This document shows, piece by piece, positions 53,064-61,670 of a DNA stretch of 64,000 bases. Positions within the stretch are counted from its first letter, which is position 1, and each line of letters starts with the position of its first letter. Under the pieces are notes generated by a model, which saw only the letters and a list, made by a program, of their open reading frames with translations, made no database searches and had not been told where the DNA came from. The translations under genes were made by a program, and so were the position numbers. The DNA comes from Flavobacterium sp. 20NA77.7 (GTDB lineage Bacteria > Bacteroidota > Bacteroidia > Flavobacteriales > Flavobacteriaceae): the NCBI RefSeq assembly GCF_031326205.1, contig NZ_CP133721.1:1984001-2048000 (forward strand). The letters run 5' to 3'.

Positions 53064-53119
53064 AAACACAAAGATAAGTAGAAGTTTACTTTTTTAACGA
53101 ATTTGTAGAAAAATAACCT
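53050..53119 (-). repeat. direct repeat copy 1: ruvB promoter and start region
   Basis: These 70 bp recur at 53188-53257 with one mismatch (53114 T against 53252 C) at an offset of 138 bp. The copy holds the ruvB start codon, first codons and -7 box. Confidence 0.95.
53069..53076 (-). promoter_or_regulatory. -7 promoter element for ruvB (proximal)
   Basis: The minus strand reads TATCTTTG, an exact TAnnTTTG match 5 nt before the ruvB ATG. An identical box is duplicated at 53207-53214. Confidence 0.55.
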
Positions 53120-53187
53120 TTACCCGACATGCGAATTTGCAAATCCGCGCTATCCGTTACGAAACATATTCGAGCCATCGGGTTTTA
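53120..53187. repeat. 68-bp palindromic insert between the ruvB repeats (REP-like)
   Basis: The segment between the two direct repeats is richer in GC. It holds an inner hairpin (GCGAATTT / AAATCCGC around GC) and outer arms CCCGA and TCGGG. It resembles small repetitive palindromic elements of Bacteroidota; I could not compare it with the rest of the genome. Confidence 0.5.
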
Positions 53188-53257
53188 AAATGTTCGTTCA
53201 TAAACACAAAGATAAGTAGAAGTTTACTTTTTTAACGAATTTGTAGAAAAACAACCT
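53188..53257 (-). repeat. direct repeat copy 2: duplicated ruvB promoter and start codon
   Basis: This is the second copy of the 70-bp unit. Its start codon at 53201 opens a short frame, MNEHFKTRWLEYVS, that ends at TAA: the first four residues equal those of RuvB before the sequence departs. Confidence 0.95.
53207..53214 (-). promoter_or_regulatory. duplicated -7 element (distal ruvB promoter)
   Basis: TATCTTTG on the minus strand is carried by repeat copy 2. It would give a longer ruvB transcript that includes the 14-codon upstream frame. Confidence 0.45.
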
Positions 53258-53282
53258 CATTCTTCAAACAATAAAAATACCG

Positions 53283-53290
53283 TATCTTTG
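53283..53290 (+). promoter_or_regulatory. -7 promoter element of DUF4286-rsmA-mgtE
   Basis: TATCTTTG followed by C is an exact TAnnTTTG match 13 nt before the ATG at 53304. Confidence 0.6.
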
Positions 53291-53303
53291 CTAAAAAAAG
53301 AAT

Positions 53304-53630
53304 ATGCTCATTTATAATGTAACCATCAATATAGACGACAGCGTACACGATCAATGGCTCAACTGGATGAAAACCAAGCATATTGATGACGTACTCGCTA
53401 CGGGTTTATTTCACAAAGCTAAACTCATAAAAGTACTCGTTGAAGAAGAACTTGGTGGCACCACTTATTCAGTGCAGTATTTCACAGATGCTGCCGAAAA
53501 ACTCAACGATTACTACACCTACCATGCCCCTCGTTTGCGTGATGAAGGTGCGCAATTATTTGGTGATAAAATGCTTGCTTTTAGAACAGAATTAGAAGTA
53601 TTAGAAGAATTTTTTACCCGTAAAAACTAA
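53304..53630 (+). CDS. DUF4286 family protein
   Basis: The 108-residue soluble protein begins MLIYNVTINIDDSVHDQWLNWMKTKHIDDVLATGLF and contains YSVQYFTDAAEKLNDYY, matching the DUF4286 family of Bacteroidota with its dimeric alpha/beta-barrel (ferredoxin-like) fold. The function is unknown. It is the first gene of a plus-strand operon, 15 nt before rsmA, a neighbourhood I recall from related genomes. Confidence 0.88.
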   Translation: MLIYNVTINIDDSVHDQWLNWMKTKHIDDVLATGLFHKAKLIKVLVEEELGGTTYSVQYFTDAAEKLNDYYTYHAPRLRDEGAQLFGDKMLAFRTELEVLEEFFTRKN

Positions 53631-53645
53631 TTTTTTCCCAAACGT

Positions 53646-54422
53646 ATGTCTGTAAAAGCAAAAAAACACTTAGGCCAACATTTCTTAAAAGAGGAAAGTA
53701 TTGCAAAAAACATTGCCGATAGTCTTACGCTTTCTGGCTATGACACCGTTTTAGAAATTGGTCCAGGAATGGGTGTGCTAACGAAATATCTATTAGAAAA
53801 ACCTGTAACTACCTATGTAATCGAAATTGATAATGAATCGGTAGACTATTTACAGACGCATTATTTGCATTTAGCAGATAAAATAATTGGACAAGATTTT
53901 TTAAAATACGACCTCAATCAAGTTTTTGGGACTAAGCCTTTTGCTATCATTGGTAACTTTCCCTATAATATTTCTACTCAAATAGTATTCAAAACTCTTG
54001 AAATGCGAAATCAAATTCCGGAATTTTCGGGTATGTTTCAAAAGGAAGTTGCTGAGCGTATTTGTTCAAAAAAAGGAAGTAAAGTTTATGGTATTTTGTC
54101 GGTATTAGCACAAGCATTTTATGATTGTGAGTACCTGTTTACTGTTCCGCCAAGCGTGTTTAACCCGCCTCCAAAAGTAGATTCGGGCGTGATGCGTATG
54201 ATTAGAAAAAAAGATTTTAAGCTTGACTGTAATGACAAATTATTATTCACTGTAGTCAAAACAGCCTTTAACCAACGCAGAAAAACATTAAGAAATAGCT
54301 TAAAAAGTTTAAACTTATCGGAAAAGTTGCAAGAAGATAGTATCTTTGCACTGCGACCAGAGCAATTAGCTGTTGAAGATTTTATTCATTTAACCCAAAA
54401 AATAGCAGCCGATGGAATTTAA
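53646..54422 (+). CDS. rsmA: 16S rRNA (adenine(1518)-N(6)/adenine(1519)-N(6))-dimethyltransferase
   Basis: The 258-residue enzyme (KsgA) dimethylates two adjacent adenines near the 3' end of 16S r[21 protein letters not shown] is the family N-terminus, [12 protein letters not shown] the SAM-binding loop, and [10 protein letters not shown] the catalytic NxPY-type motif with F in place of L. The C-terminal helical domain has [15 protein letters not shown]. The stop overlaps the mgtE start by 11 nt, so the two are coupled. Confidence 0.97.
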   Translation: MSVKAKKHLGQHFLKEESIAKNIADSLTLSGYDTVLEIGPGMGVLTKYLLEKPVTTYVIEIDNESVDYLQTHYLHLADKIIGQDFLKYDLNQVFGTKPFAIIGNFPYNISTQIVFKTLEMRNQIPEFSGMFQKEVAERICSKKGSKVYGILSVLAQAFYDCEYLFTVPPSVFNPPPKVDSGVMRMIRKKDFKLDCNDKLLFTVVKTAFNQRRKTLRNSLKSLNLSEKLQEDSIFALRPEQLAVEDFIHLTQKIAADGI

Positions 54423-55764
54423 AATCAGTAAAGAACTTATCGAGCAAATTGAAAATTTAATTCATGAAAATCAATCTCATGAGTTAGAACAACTCTTGCA
54501 TGATGTTCACTTTGCTGATATAGCCGAAATTATGAATGAGTTGGAAGAAGACAACGCCATTTATATTTTCAACTTATTAGATTCTGAAAAAACAGCCGAA
54601 ATACTTCTTGAGTTAGACGAAGAAGTGCGTGAAAAAATTCTACGTAATTTATCTGCAAAAGAAATTGCCGAAGAGCTTGACGAATTAGACACTGATGACG
54701 CTGCAGATATTATTGCCGAATTGCCTCAGTCAAAAAAAGCAGAAGTAATTTCTGAATTAGAAGACGTAGAACACGCTAAAGATATTGTTGACCTTTTACG
54801 TTATGATGAAAATACTGCTGGAGGTATCATGGCTAAAGAATTGGTAAAAGTTAATGAAAATTGGAATGTCTTAACTTGCGTAAAAGAAATGCGTCAGCAA
54901 GCAGAAAATGTTACTCGTGTACACTCTATTTATGTCGTTGACGATGAAGACCGATTAAAAGGGAGATTGTCGCTAAAAGACTTACTCACAACCTCTACAA
55001 AAACACCTATAAGCCAAGTATATATAAAAAAAGTGGACTATGTAAAAGTAGATACTAAAGATGTAGAAGTAGCACGCATTATGCAAAAGTATGACTTGGA
55101 AGCCATTCCAGTTGTTGACGAATTAGGACGCTTAGTAGGACGTGTTACCATTGACGATATTATTGATGTCATCAAAGACGAAGCCGACAAAGATTACCAG
55201 TTGGCTGCGGGTATCTCACAAGACGTAGAAGCTGATGATAGTGTGCTTGAACTTACAAAAGCGCGTTTGCCTTGGCTTGTTTTGGCACTTCTTGGCGGAT
55301 TTGTATCTGTGCATGTGCTAGGTTTATTTGAACCTGCTATGGAAGGACATAGAAATTTATTTTTCTTTACACCCCTTATTGCCGCTATGGCGGGTAATGT
55401 GGGTGTACAATCAAGTGCTATCGTAGTTCAAGGTCTAGCTAATAACTCGTTAACAGGCAGTCTTTGGAATCGTTTGTTAAAAGAATTTTCCTTAAGCTTA
55501 TTAAACGGATCTTTATTGTCCTTAATATTGATTTTAGGAAGTCATTTTTTATTAGGCTTCGAATTAATGATAGGCATTACCGTTTCTATCGCCTTATTAA
55601 CCGTAATTATTTTTGCATCGTTAATTGGCACTTTTATTCCTATTATTTTAGATAAATATGGCGTTGATCCGGCTTTAGCAACAGGACCATTTATTACTAC
55701 AAGTAATGATATTTTAGGAATCTTAATTTACTTCACTATTGCTAAAGCTATTTTAGGATTTTAA
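54412..55764 (+). CDS. mgtE: magnesium transporter MgtE
   Basis: The 450-residue protein has the cytoplasmic N domain of acidic helical repeats (about 1-125, e.g. [18 protein letters not shown]) and two CBS domains (about 130-255). A long plug helix leads to five membrane spans with the ion-pore residues in [21 protein letters not shown] and [19 protein letters not shown]. Mg2+ binding between the N and CBS domains gates the channel in characterised homologues. It is the last gene of the operon with DUF4286 and rsmA. Confidence 0.96.
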   Translation: MEFKISKELIEQIENLIHENQSHELEQLLHDVHFADIAEIMNELEEDNAIYIFNLLDSEKTAEILLELDEEVREKILRNLSAKEIAEELDELDTDDAADIIAELPQSKKAEVISELEDVEHAKDIVDLLRYDENTAGGIMAKELVKVNENWNVLTCVKEMRQQAENVTRVHSIYVVDDEDRLKGRLSLKDLLTTSTKTPISQVYIKKVDYVKVDTKDVEVARIMQKYDLEAIPVVDELGRLVGRVTIDDIIDVIKDEADKDYQLAAGISQDVEADDSVLELTKARLPWLVLALLGGFVSVHVLGLFEPAMEGHRNLFFFTPLIAAMAGNVGVQSSAIVVQGLANNSLTGSLWNRLLKEFSLSLLNGSLLSLILILGSHFLLGFELMIGITVSIALLTVIIFASLIGTFIPIILDKYGVDPALATGPFITTSNDILGILIYFTIAKAILGF

Positions 55765-55787
55765 GAAGCACTTGGTTCGTATACATT

Positions 55788-55871
55788 CGACTTATTGTCG
55801 CGCTTTCCACTTTATTTTATTGCGGCTATATCCATCCCAAAGCAATAAAGATGCCATTTCAATCGCGGCTA
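55788..55871 (-). ncRNA. putative structured intergenic element (copy B)
   Basis: The minus strand reads TAGCCGCGATTGAAATGGCA followed by TCT, then a stem (TTTATTG with CAATAAA) around a 20-nt loop, and then AAAGTGGAAAGC. This is the block order of copy A at 9611-9670. Like copy A it lies in a gap between convergent genes and on the strand of the rightward minus gene. A structured RNA, 3' end element or miniature repeat is possible. Confidence 0.4.
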
Positions 55872-56025
55872 TACTTCACATATAAAAGTGCTAAGCCGTT
55901 GAATTATTTTTGATACATCTAAAGTACGCTTTACAACAAGGAGAGTTGTTTTTATATAAGTATATTGATCTATTTTACACCTTGTAGGAACTAGTATCTA
56001 AAACAACTATACTTTTTAATATGTA

Positions 56026-56058
56026 CAAAAAAAAGACCTTGCTATACAACAAGGCCTT
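56026..56058 (-). terminator. terminator of the alternative complex III/oxidase operon
   Basis: On the minus strand AAGGCCTTG and CAAGGTCTT pair through nine positions with one G-T wobble around an 8-nt loop, followed by a run of T residues, 26 nt past the subunit I stop. Confidence 0.85.
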
Positions 56059-56083
56059 TATATATTGAATGAATTATAATATC

Positions 56084-57850
56084 TTAGTGATGTAATTCTT
56101 CTTCTCCGTCTTTCATTGGAACATTTTGAGGAACAAAATCATCATCATGACCTGGTTTGCTATAGTCATATGCCCAACGGTGTACTTCAGGTAATTCGCC
56201 TGGCCAGTTTCCGTGCATGTGTTCTACAGGAGCAGTCCATTCAAGTGTATTCGATTTCCATGGATTTTGTACAGCTTTCTTACCATAGAACATGCTATAG
56301 AAGAAATTCCAGAAAAATACCAATTGGAATGCAGAACCTACTATAGCAAATCCAGTAATTAATACATTCACATCTGCTAATTCATCAAATAACGGGAAGG
56401 CAGAATTTGTATAATATCTTCTTGGTAAACCAGCCATTCCTATAAAGTGCATTGGGAAGAAAACACCATACGCACAAACAGCCGTTACCCAGAAATGTAT
56501 ATAACCTTGTGTTTTATTCATCATTCTACCAAACATTCTTGGGAACCAATGGTACACTCCAGCAAAGAAACCATATAATGCAGAAATACCCATTACTAAG
56601 TGGAAGTGAGCAACCACAAAGTACGTATCGTGTACATTAATATCAAGTGTACTGTCTCCTAAAATAATTCCTGTTAATCCTCCTGTAATGAAAGTAGAAA
56701 CTAAACCAATTGAAAACAACATAGCTGGATTTAATTGTAAGTTACCTTTCCACAAGGTGGTGATATAGTTAAATGCTTTTACAGCAGAAGGAATTGCAAT
56801 TAATAAGGTTGTGAAAGTAAATACAGAACCTAAAAATGGATTCATACCTGAAACGAACATGTGGTGACCCCATACAATCGTTGATAAGAATGCAATAGCA
56901 ATGATAGAAGTTACCATAGCTCTATAACCAAAGATTGGTTTTCTTGCATTTGTAGCAATAATTTCTGAAGTAATACCTAATGCAGGTAATAATACGATAT
57001 ATACTTCAGGGTGTCCTAAGAACCAGAATAAATGTTCAAATAATACTGGTGATCCTCCTTGATAATGTAAAACTTCTCCTTTAATAAAGATATCTGATAA
57101 ATAGAATGATGTACCAAAACTTCTATCAAAAATCAATAATAAAGCAGCGGACAATAATACAGGGAATGAAATAACTCCAATAATAGCTGTAACGAAGAAT
57201 GCCCAAACTGTTAATGGCAATCTTGTCATAGTCATTCCTTTTGTTCTTAAGTTAATAACTGTAACAATATAATTTAATGATCCCATTAATGAAGAAGCAA
57301 TAAATATAGCCATAGATACTAACCATAACGTCATACCCAAACCTGAGCCTGGAATAGCTTCTGGTAAAGCAGATAATGGTGGATAAATTGTCCAACCCGC
57401 AGAGGCAGGTCCTGATTCTACAAATAATGAAATAATCATGATAACACAAGACACAAAAAACATCCAATAAGACAACATGTTCATGAATCCTGATGCCATG
57501 TCTCTTGCGCCTACTTGCAATGGAATTAACAAGTTACTAAATGTACCTGATAATCCTGCTGTTAATACAAAGAATACCATTATGGTACCATGAATCGTAA
57601 CTAATGCTAAATAAATATCATTACGCATTACACCTCCTGGTGCTAATTTTTCACCTAAAAATATTTTAAATACCTCAAATGATTCCTCTGGCCATGCAAT
57701 TTGCATACGGAAGAATAACGATAAAACTATCCCTACTATCCCCATTAACAAACCAGAGATTAGGTATTGCTTAGCAATCATTTTATGGTCAATACTAAAA
57801 ATATATTTAGTAATGAATGTTTCTTTATGATGACCGTGATCGTGTGACAT
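56084..57850 (-). CDS. ctaD: cytochrome c oxidase subunit I
   Basis: The 588-residue, 12-span heme-copper oxidase core binds heme a, heme a3 and CuB. Heme and CuB ligands are seen in ALVTIHGTIMVFFV, WFLGHPEVYIVLLPALG (His-Pro-Glu-Val-Tyr with the cross-linked Tyr), TIVWGHHMFVSGM and VVAHFHLVMG. N- and C-termini are His-rich (MSHDHGHH; EELHH). It is the last gene of the operon actBCDEF-ctaC-ctaD. Confidence 0.97.
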   Translation of the reverse strand: MSHDHGHHKETFITKYIFSIDHKMIAKQYLISGLLMGIVGIVLSLFFRMQIAWPEESFEVFKIFLGEKLAPGGVMRNDIYLALVTIHGTIMVFFVLTAGLSGTFSNLLIPLQVGARDMASGFMNMLSYWMFFVSCVIMIISLFVESGPASAGWTIYPPLSALPEAIPGSGLGMTLWLVSMAIFIASSLMGSLNYIVTVINLRTKGMTMTRLPLTVWAFFVTAIIGVISFPVLLSAALLLIFDRSFGTSFYLSDIFIKGEVLHYQGGSPVLFEHLFWFLGHPEVYIVLLPALGITSEIIATNARKPIFGYRAMVTSIIAIAFLSTIVWGHHMFVSGMNPFLGSVFTFTTLLIAIPSAVKAFNYITTLWKGNLQLNPAMLFSIGLVSTFITGGLTGIILGDSTLDINVHDTYFVVAHFHLVMGISALYGFFAGVYHWFPRMFGRMMNKTQGYIHFWVTAVCAYGVFFPMHFIGMAGLPRRYYTNSAFPLFDELADVNVLITGFAIVGSAFQLVFFWNFFYSMFYGKKAVQNPWKSNTLEWTAPVEHMHGNWPGELPEVHRWAYDYSKPGHDDDFVPQNVPMKDGEEELHH

Positions 57851-57881
57851 ACTATTTATATTTATTTAAATCTAAATTTTA

Positions 57882-59030
57882 TTATTTAATAACTTGAGCC
57901 ATTGTTTTTGTAGTATCTACTACTACTCCCGTTGCTGGTGCTGCAGGATCTACTTTAGGAGCAGATGCTTCTTTAACAGCTGTAGCGATTGTTTTTTGTT
58001 CTTTTAACCATTTTTTGTAATCTGCTTCAGACTCAACAATAATTTTAATTTGCATATTGTAGTGTGAAGCCCCACAAATTTTATTACATAATAATAAGTA
58101 ATCAAATGTGTATGGTTCTAAAGCGGGTAATCCTTTTGCAACAAGTTCTGCGCTTTTTTTAGTTCTAATTTTATTGATTCCTGCTACTTTTTCAACAATC
58201 TTTGGATCGTTTCTCATGTCCTCAGTAGTAACCGTTGGCGTGAATGCAAATTCAGTAACCATTCCTGGCACACAATTCATTTGTGCTCTGAAGTGAGGCA
58301 TATAAGCAGAGTGTAACACGTCTTGTGAACGCATTTTAAAATGCACTTTTTTACCCACAGGTAAATGTAATTCAGTAACAACTTTATCATCTTGAGCAGC
58401 AGGATCTGCCATATCAACACCTAAAGTATTTACATCTTTAATATACCTAACATTAGCCTTACCTAAAGTGTTATCTTCTCCTGAATAACGAGCTTCCCAA
58501 GAGAACTGTTTAGCGTATAATTCAATATTTATTACTTCTTCGCCTTCTTCAACATTCATTATATTGTTCCAAGTATACAATCCATAAAGAATTAAACCTG
58601 CTAAAACAATTACAGGAATAATAGTCCAAATAGCTTCTAACTTGTTGTTGTCAGCAAAATACAATGCTTTTTGACCTTCTTTTCCTCTGTATTTAAATGC
58701 AAAATAATGCAATAAAAACTGTGTAAACGTTTGCACAATAAAGATAATAACCATTGATATATACATCAAATTATCATAATCTGTACCGTGTTCTGACGCT
58801 GGTGTACCTAAAACAAATCTTCCCCACTTAACTAGAGAATAAATCGTAAAAATGTAGATAAAACCAACAAATGCAAACATTAAATATCCATTAACATTAT
58901 TGTCTTTGTCTGTTGCAACTTCTGAATTTTCAGCAGCTGCTTTTTCTTGTGTTAGACTAAATATTTTAGATAATTGCCAAATCGCAACTCCTAATAAAAC
59001 TACAATTATAAGTATCAATAAACTGTTCAT
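57882..59030 (-). CDS. ctaC: cytochrome c oxidase subunit II
   Basis: The 382-residue subunit has the CuA domain. Its copper ligands are complete: HSAYMPHFRAQMNC upstream and CNKICGASHYNM, which holds C-x3-C-x3-H-x2-M. There is no C-terminal cytochrome c domain. Four hydrophobic segments precede the CuA domain (about residues 3-22, 50-70, 88-112, 130-155), two more than the usual pair. The C-terminus is Ala/Pro/Thr-rich. It accepts electrons from the complex encoded upstream and lies 31 nt before ctaD. Confidence 0.95.
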   Translation of the reverse strand: MNSLLILIIVVLLGVAIWQLSKIFSLTQEKAAAENSEVATDKDNNVNGYLMFAFVGFIYIFTIYSLVKWGRFVLGTPASEHGTDYDNLMYISMVIIFIVQTFTQFLLHYFAFKYRGKEGQKALYFADNNKLEAIWTIIPVIVLAGLILYGLYTWNNIMNVEEGEEVINIELYAKQFSWEARYSGEDNTLGKANVRYIKDVNTLGVDMADPAAQDDKVVTELHLPVGKKVHFKMRSQDVLHSAYMPHFRAQMNCVPGMVTEFAFTPTVTTEDMRNDPKIVEKVAGINKIRTKKSAELVAKGLPALEPYTFDYLLLCNKICGASHYNMQIKIIVESEADYKKWLKEQKTIATAVKEASAPKVDPAAPATGVVVDTTKTMAQVIK

Positions 59031-59050
59031 TTGTTTATTACTTTAAAATA

Positions 59051-60556
59051 TTAATAATGAAAATGTTTGCTTTCCTCGATATATGGATTTCCTTCTGAAA
59101 CAAGAGGTGCTTTGGTAAGTGCAGTAAATACCACAAATATAAACAACCCTAAGAAGAACATTACTGAGCTGATTTCAGACACACCAATAAACCATTGATC
59201 ACCTACTGTTGCAGGCATAATCATGTTATAGAAATCTAAATAGTGACCTGCTAAAATTACAACCCCAGCCATTACAATAACCCAAGTTAATCGCTTGAAA
59301 TCAGCATTCATTAAAATTAATAATGGGAATAAGAAATTCATAGCTACCATGCCGAAGAAAGGTAAGTTATAATGTTCAATTCTTGTGATGAAATAAGTAA
59401 CTTCCTCTGGTATATCTGAATACCAAATCAACATAAATTGTGAGAACCATAAATAGGTCCAGAAAATACTAATTCCAAACATAAATTTAGCTAAATCATG
59501 TATGTGACTTTTATTTACTTGTTCTAATAAACCTTTTGATTTAAGATATAACGTAATTAATGTAATTACCGTAATACCACTTACAAAAAAGCTAGCAAAC
59601 ACATACCATCCAAACAATGTACTATACCAGTGTGGATCTACTGACATAATCCAATCCCATGACATAATAGATTCTGAAACAATAAAGAAAACTAAGAAAG
59701 CCGCTGCAGCTTTGTAATTTTTCTTAAAGAAGCTTAAATCTTTTGTTTGATCTAAAGCAATTGAATTTTTTCTAGAAATATATCTATAAAGATTCCAACC
59801 CGCTAAAAAGATTACAGCTCTTATTAAGAAGAATGGAATATTTAAAAACCCTGATTTTCCTTGAATTAAATGATCTTCTTTAACAACATCTGCGTCCATC
59901 CATACAAACATATGATTGTAACCAAAATGCAGTGAAGCTAATACCAATAAAATAATAAAAATAATTGAACCAGGTAATAAATAACTAGAAACACTTTCCA
60001 TTACTCTAAATACTATTGGAGACCACCCCGCTTGAGCTGCCCATTGAATAGCATAAAATGCCAATGCGCCAACAGCAATTAACATGAAGAAAATACAAGC
60101 AACATATAATGCTGACCAAGGCTTGTTTTGCAATTGGTGTTTCACATGAGCAATATGCTCTTTGTGCTCCGCATCATGGTCTACATGTATTTCTTTTGCT
60201 TTAGTAACTACCACGTCGCTATCATGATGATCTGCAACTGGAAGTACTGCAACAGCTGTAGAATCATGAGAAACTTCTGTAGAATCAGCTACTTGAGCTA
60301 TTTCATGATGCATTGAATCTTTTTCTTCATGAGCAGTTACTTCATGTGTCGTAGCATGTTCTTGTGAATGAGAAGCAGATGCCGTAGCATGAGATTCATG
60401 ATGTGCACCACCGTGGTGTGCTTCTTGCTCTTTTAATATATTTTCAATATCTTCATCTGTTTTAGGCGTAGTAAAGAAACCATAACCGATTCCTAAAATA
60501 CCTACAACCATCAGGATAAATGAAAACGTTTTTAATCTACTTGAAAACTGGTACAT
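59051..60556 (-). CDS. actF: alternative complex III subunit ActF (quinol:cytochrome c oxidoreductase) with His-rich insert
   Basis: The ATG at 60556 (MYQFSSRLKTFSFILMVVG) gives 501 residues; an ATG five codons upstream is also in frame. It is a ten-span NrfD-like relative of ActC that helps form the membrane quinol module. After the first span a soluble stretch of about 115 residues (roughly 35-150) is very rich in His, Glu, Ala and Thr, with more than 20 histidines (HHGGAHHESH, VADHHDSD, HVDHDAEHKEHIAHVKH). The later part, with SWDWIMSVDPHWYSTLFGWY, is typical ActF. It lies between actE and ctaC. Confidence 0.93.
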   Translation of the reverse strand: MYQFSSRLKTFSFILMVVGILGIGYGFFTTPKTDEDIENILKEQEAHHGGAHHESHATASASHSQEHATTHEVTAHEEKDSMHHEIAQVADSTEVSHDSTAVAVLPVADHHDSDVVVTKAKEIHVDHDAEHKEHIAHVKHQLQNKPWSALYVACIFFMLIAVGALAFYAIQWAAQAGWSPIVFRVMESVSSYLLPGSIIFIILLVLASLHFGYNHMFVWMDADVVKEDHLIQGKSGFLNIPFFLIRAVIFLAGWNLYRYISRKNSIALDQTKDLSFFKKNYKAAAAFLVFFIVSESIMSWDWIMSVDPHWYSTLFGWYVFASFFVSGITVITLITLYLKSKGLLEQVNKSHIHDLAKFMFGISIFWTYLWFSQFMLIWYSDIPEEVTYFITRIEHYNLPFFGMVAMNFLFPLLILMNADFKRLTWVIVMAGVVILAGHYLDFYNMIMPATVGDQWFIGVSEISSVMFFLGLFIFVVFTALTKAPLVSEGNPYIEESKHFHY

Positions 60557-60581
60557 ATCTATTATTTTCAAAAATGTATTA

Positions 60582-61130
60582 CTATTTTAATTCTGCTTTA
60601 AGTTTCAACACATAGTCTGCCACTTGCCATCTTTCTTCTTTTGATAATTGATTAGCATGCGAACCCATAGAATTGATTCCGTATGTAACTACGTGAAAGA
60701 TACTTCCTTCAGTAATTTCTCTATCTTTATAATTAGGAACTCCGGCAAATTTTTCTCTTTTTGCTAAATTACCTTTACCATCACCTGCTTCACCGTGACA
60801 AATAGCACAGTAAATATTGAATAATTCTTTTCCTTTTTCTTCATTTTTTTGCTCAGCTGTTAATGGCGATTTTAATGAAGCTTTTGCTAAAGCATATCCT
60901 TCTGGAGTATTAGGAATTTCATAAGGTGTAAAACCTCTTTTAATTGTTCCTTCTGCTGGAATTAAACCTTCTTTGCCTCCCGGAAAAATAGCATGTTCTG
61001 AATATGTTTCATAAGAAACCGGCTCATACATATTAGGGAAGAACTGATAGTTTGGTTTTGATTTGTCAAAACATGATGTGCTTAATAAAGCTACACCAGC
61101 TAATACAATACTATTTAAAACTTTTCTCAT
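60582..61130 (-). CDS. actE: alternative complex III subunit ActE, monoheme cytochrome c lipoprotein
   Basis: The ATG at 61130 (MRKVLNSIVLAGVALLSTSC) gives 182 residues and follows GAGGAG, an unusual SD-like site here; an ATG at 61148 overlaps actD. The signal ends in a lipobox, LSTSC. A single c-type heme motif CAICH and the axial methionine region GINSMGSHANQLS identify the cytochrome domain. ActE passes electrons from the complex toward the oxidase. Confidence 0.95.
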   Translation of the reverse strand: MRKVLNSIVLAGVALLSTSCFDKSKPNYQFFPNMYEPVSYETYSEHAIFPGGKEGLIPAEGTIKRGFTPYEIPNTPEGYALAKASLKSPLTAEQKNEEKGKELFNIYCAICHGEAGDGKGNLAKREKFAGVPNYKDREITEGSIFHVVTYGINSMGSHANQLSKEERWQVADYVLKLKAELK

Positions 61131-61137
61131 CACTCCT

Positions 61138-61659
61138 CTATTTTTCAATTACTTTTACTTCGATAGCTCCTGTATTTTGGAAAAAAGAAACTAATTCTTC
61201 TTCATTACCGTGTACACCAACTTCCATTAAAAAATGATCATCAGTTGTTCTTACATCTGGATTCTCTGCTTTTTTAAATGGCCATAATTTACTTCTCATG
61301 TAAAATGTAATTACCATTAAATGGGCTGCAAAAAACACTGTACCTTCAAACATTACTGGAACAAAAGCAGGCATATTTTGGTAAAATGCAAAACTTGGTT
61401 TTCCTCCAATATCTTGTGGCCAATCTAAAATCATTACATAGTTTAATAAATTTGCATAAATAATTAAACCTGTTATTCCATATAAAAAGGCACATATTGC
61501 TAATCTAGTAGAAGCTAAACCCATTGCTTTGTCTAGTCCATGTACTGGAAATGGTGTATATACTTCTTCAATGTGATGATGAGCTGCTTTCGTTTTCTTA
61601 ACTGCATCTAACAAAACATCATCGTCATTATATATCGCGTGTATAACTTTATTACTCAT
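61138..61659 (-). CDS. actD: alternative complex III subunit ActD (DUF3341)
   Basis: The 173-residue protein has two membrane spans (LAICAFLYGITGLIIYANLL and FVPVMFEGTVFFAAHLMVITF) and the DUF3341 pattern IEEVYTPFPVHGLDKAMGL. It is a structural subunit of the complex. It lies 11 nt after actC and its stop abuts the actE start. Confidence 0.95.
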   Translation of the reverse strand: MSNKVIHAIYNDDDVLLDAVKKTKAAHHHIEEVYTPFPVHGLDKAMGLASTRLAICAFLYGITGLIIYANLLNYVMILDWPQDIGGKPSFAFYQNMPAFVPVMFEGTVFFAAHLMVITFYMRSKLWPFKKAENPDVRTTDDHFLMEVGVHGNEEELVSFFQNTGAIEVKVIEK

Positions 61660-61670
61660 AATCTTAAATA

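Larger units (their letters stand above)
55765..56083. other. 319-bp convergent intergenic region between mgtE and coxA
   Basis: No gene is visible. It holds the structured element copy B (55788-55871) and the coxA terminator (56026-56058). A long-range inverted repeat (AGTTGTTTT near 55944 and AAAACAACT at 56000-56008) is also present with a 47-nt loop. I found no promoter match. Confidence 0.7.

Noticed and set aside
53160..53201. 14-codon frame MNEHFKTRWLEYVS as a real small gene
   Set aside because: It arises from the duplicated ruvB start running into the inserted segment; better treated as a possible upstream ORF than as a gene.
60524..60535. LacI-operator-like GAAAACGTTTTT within actF
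   Set aside because: It is an imperfect single half-conserved site inside a coding region, far from the regulator, and expected by chance in AT-rich DNA.
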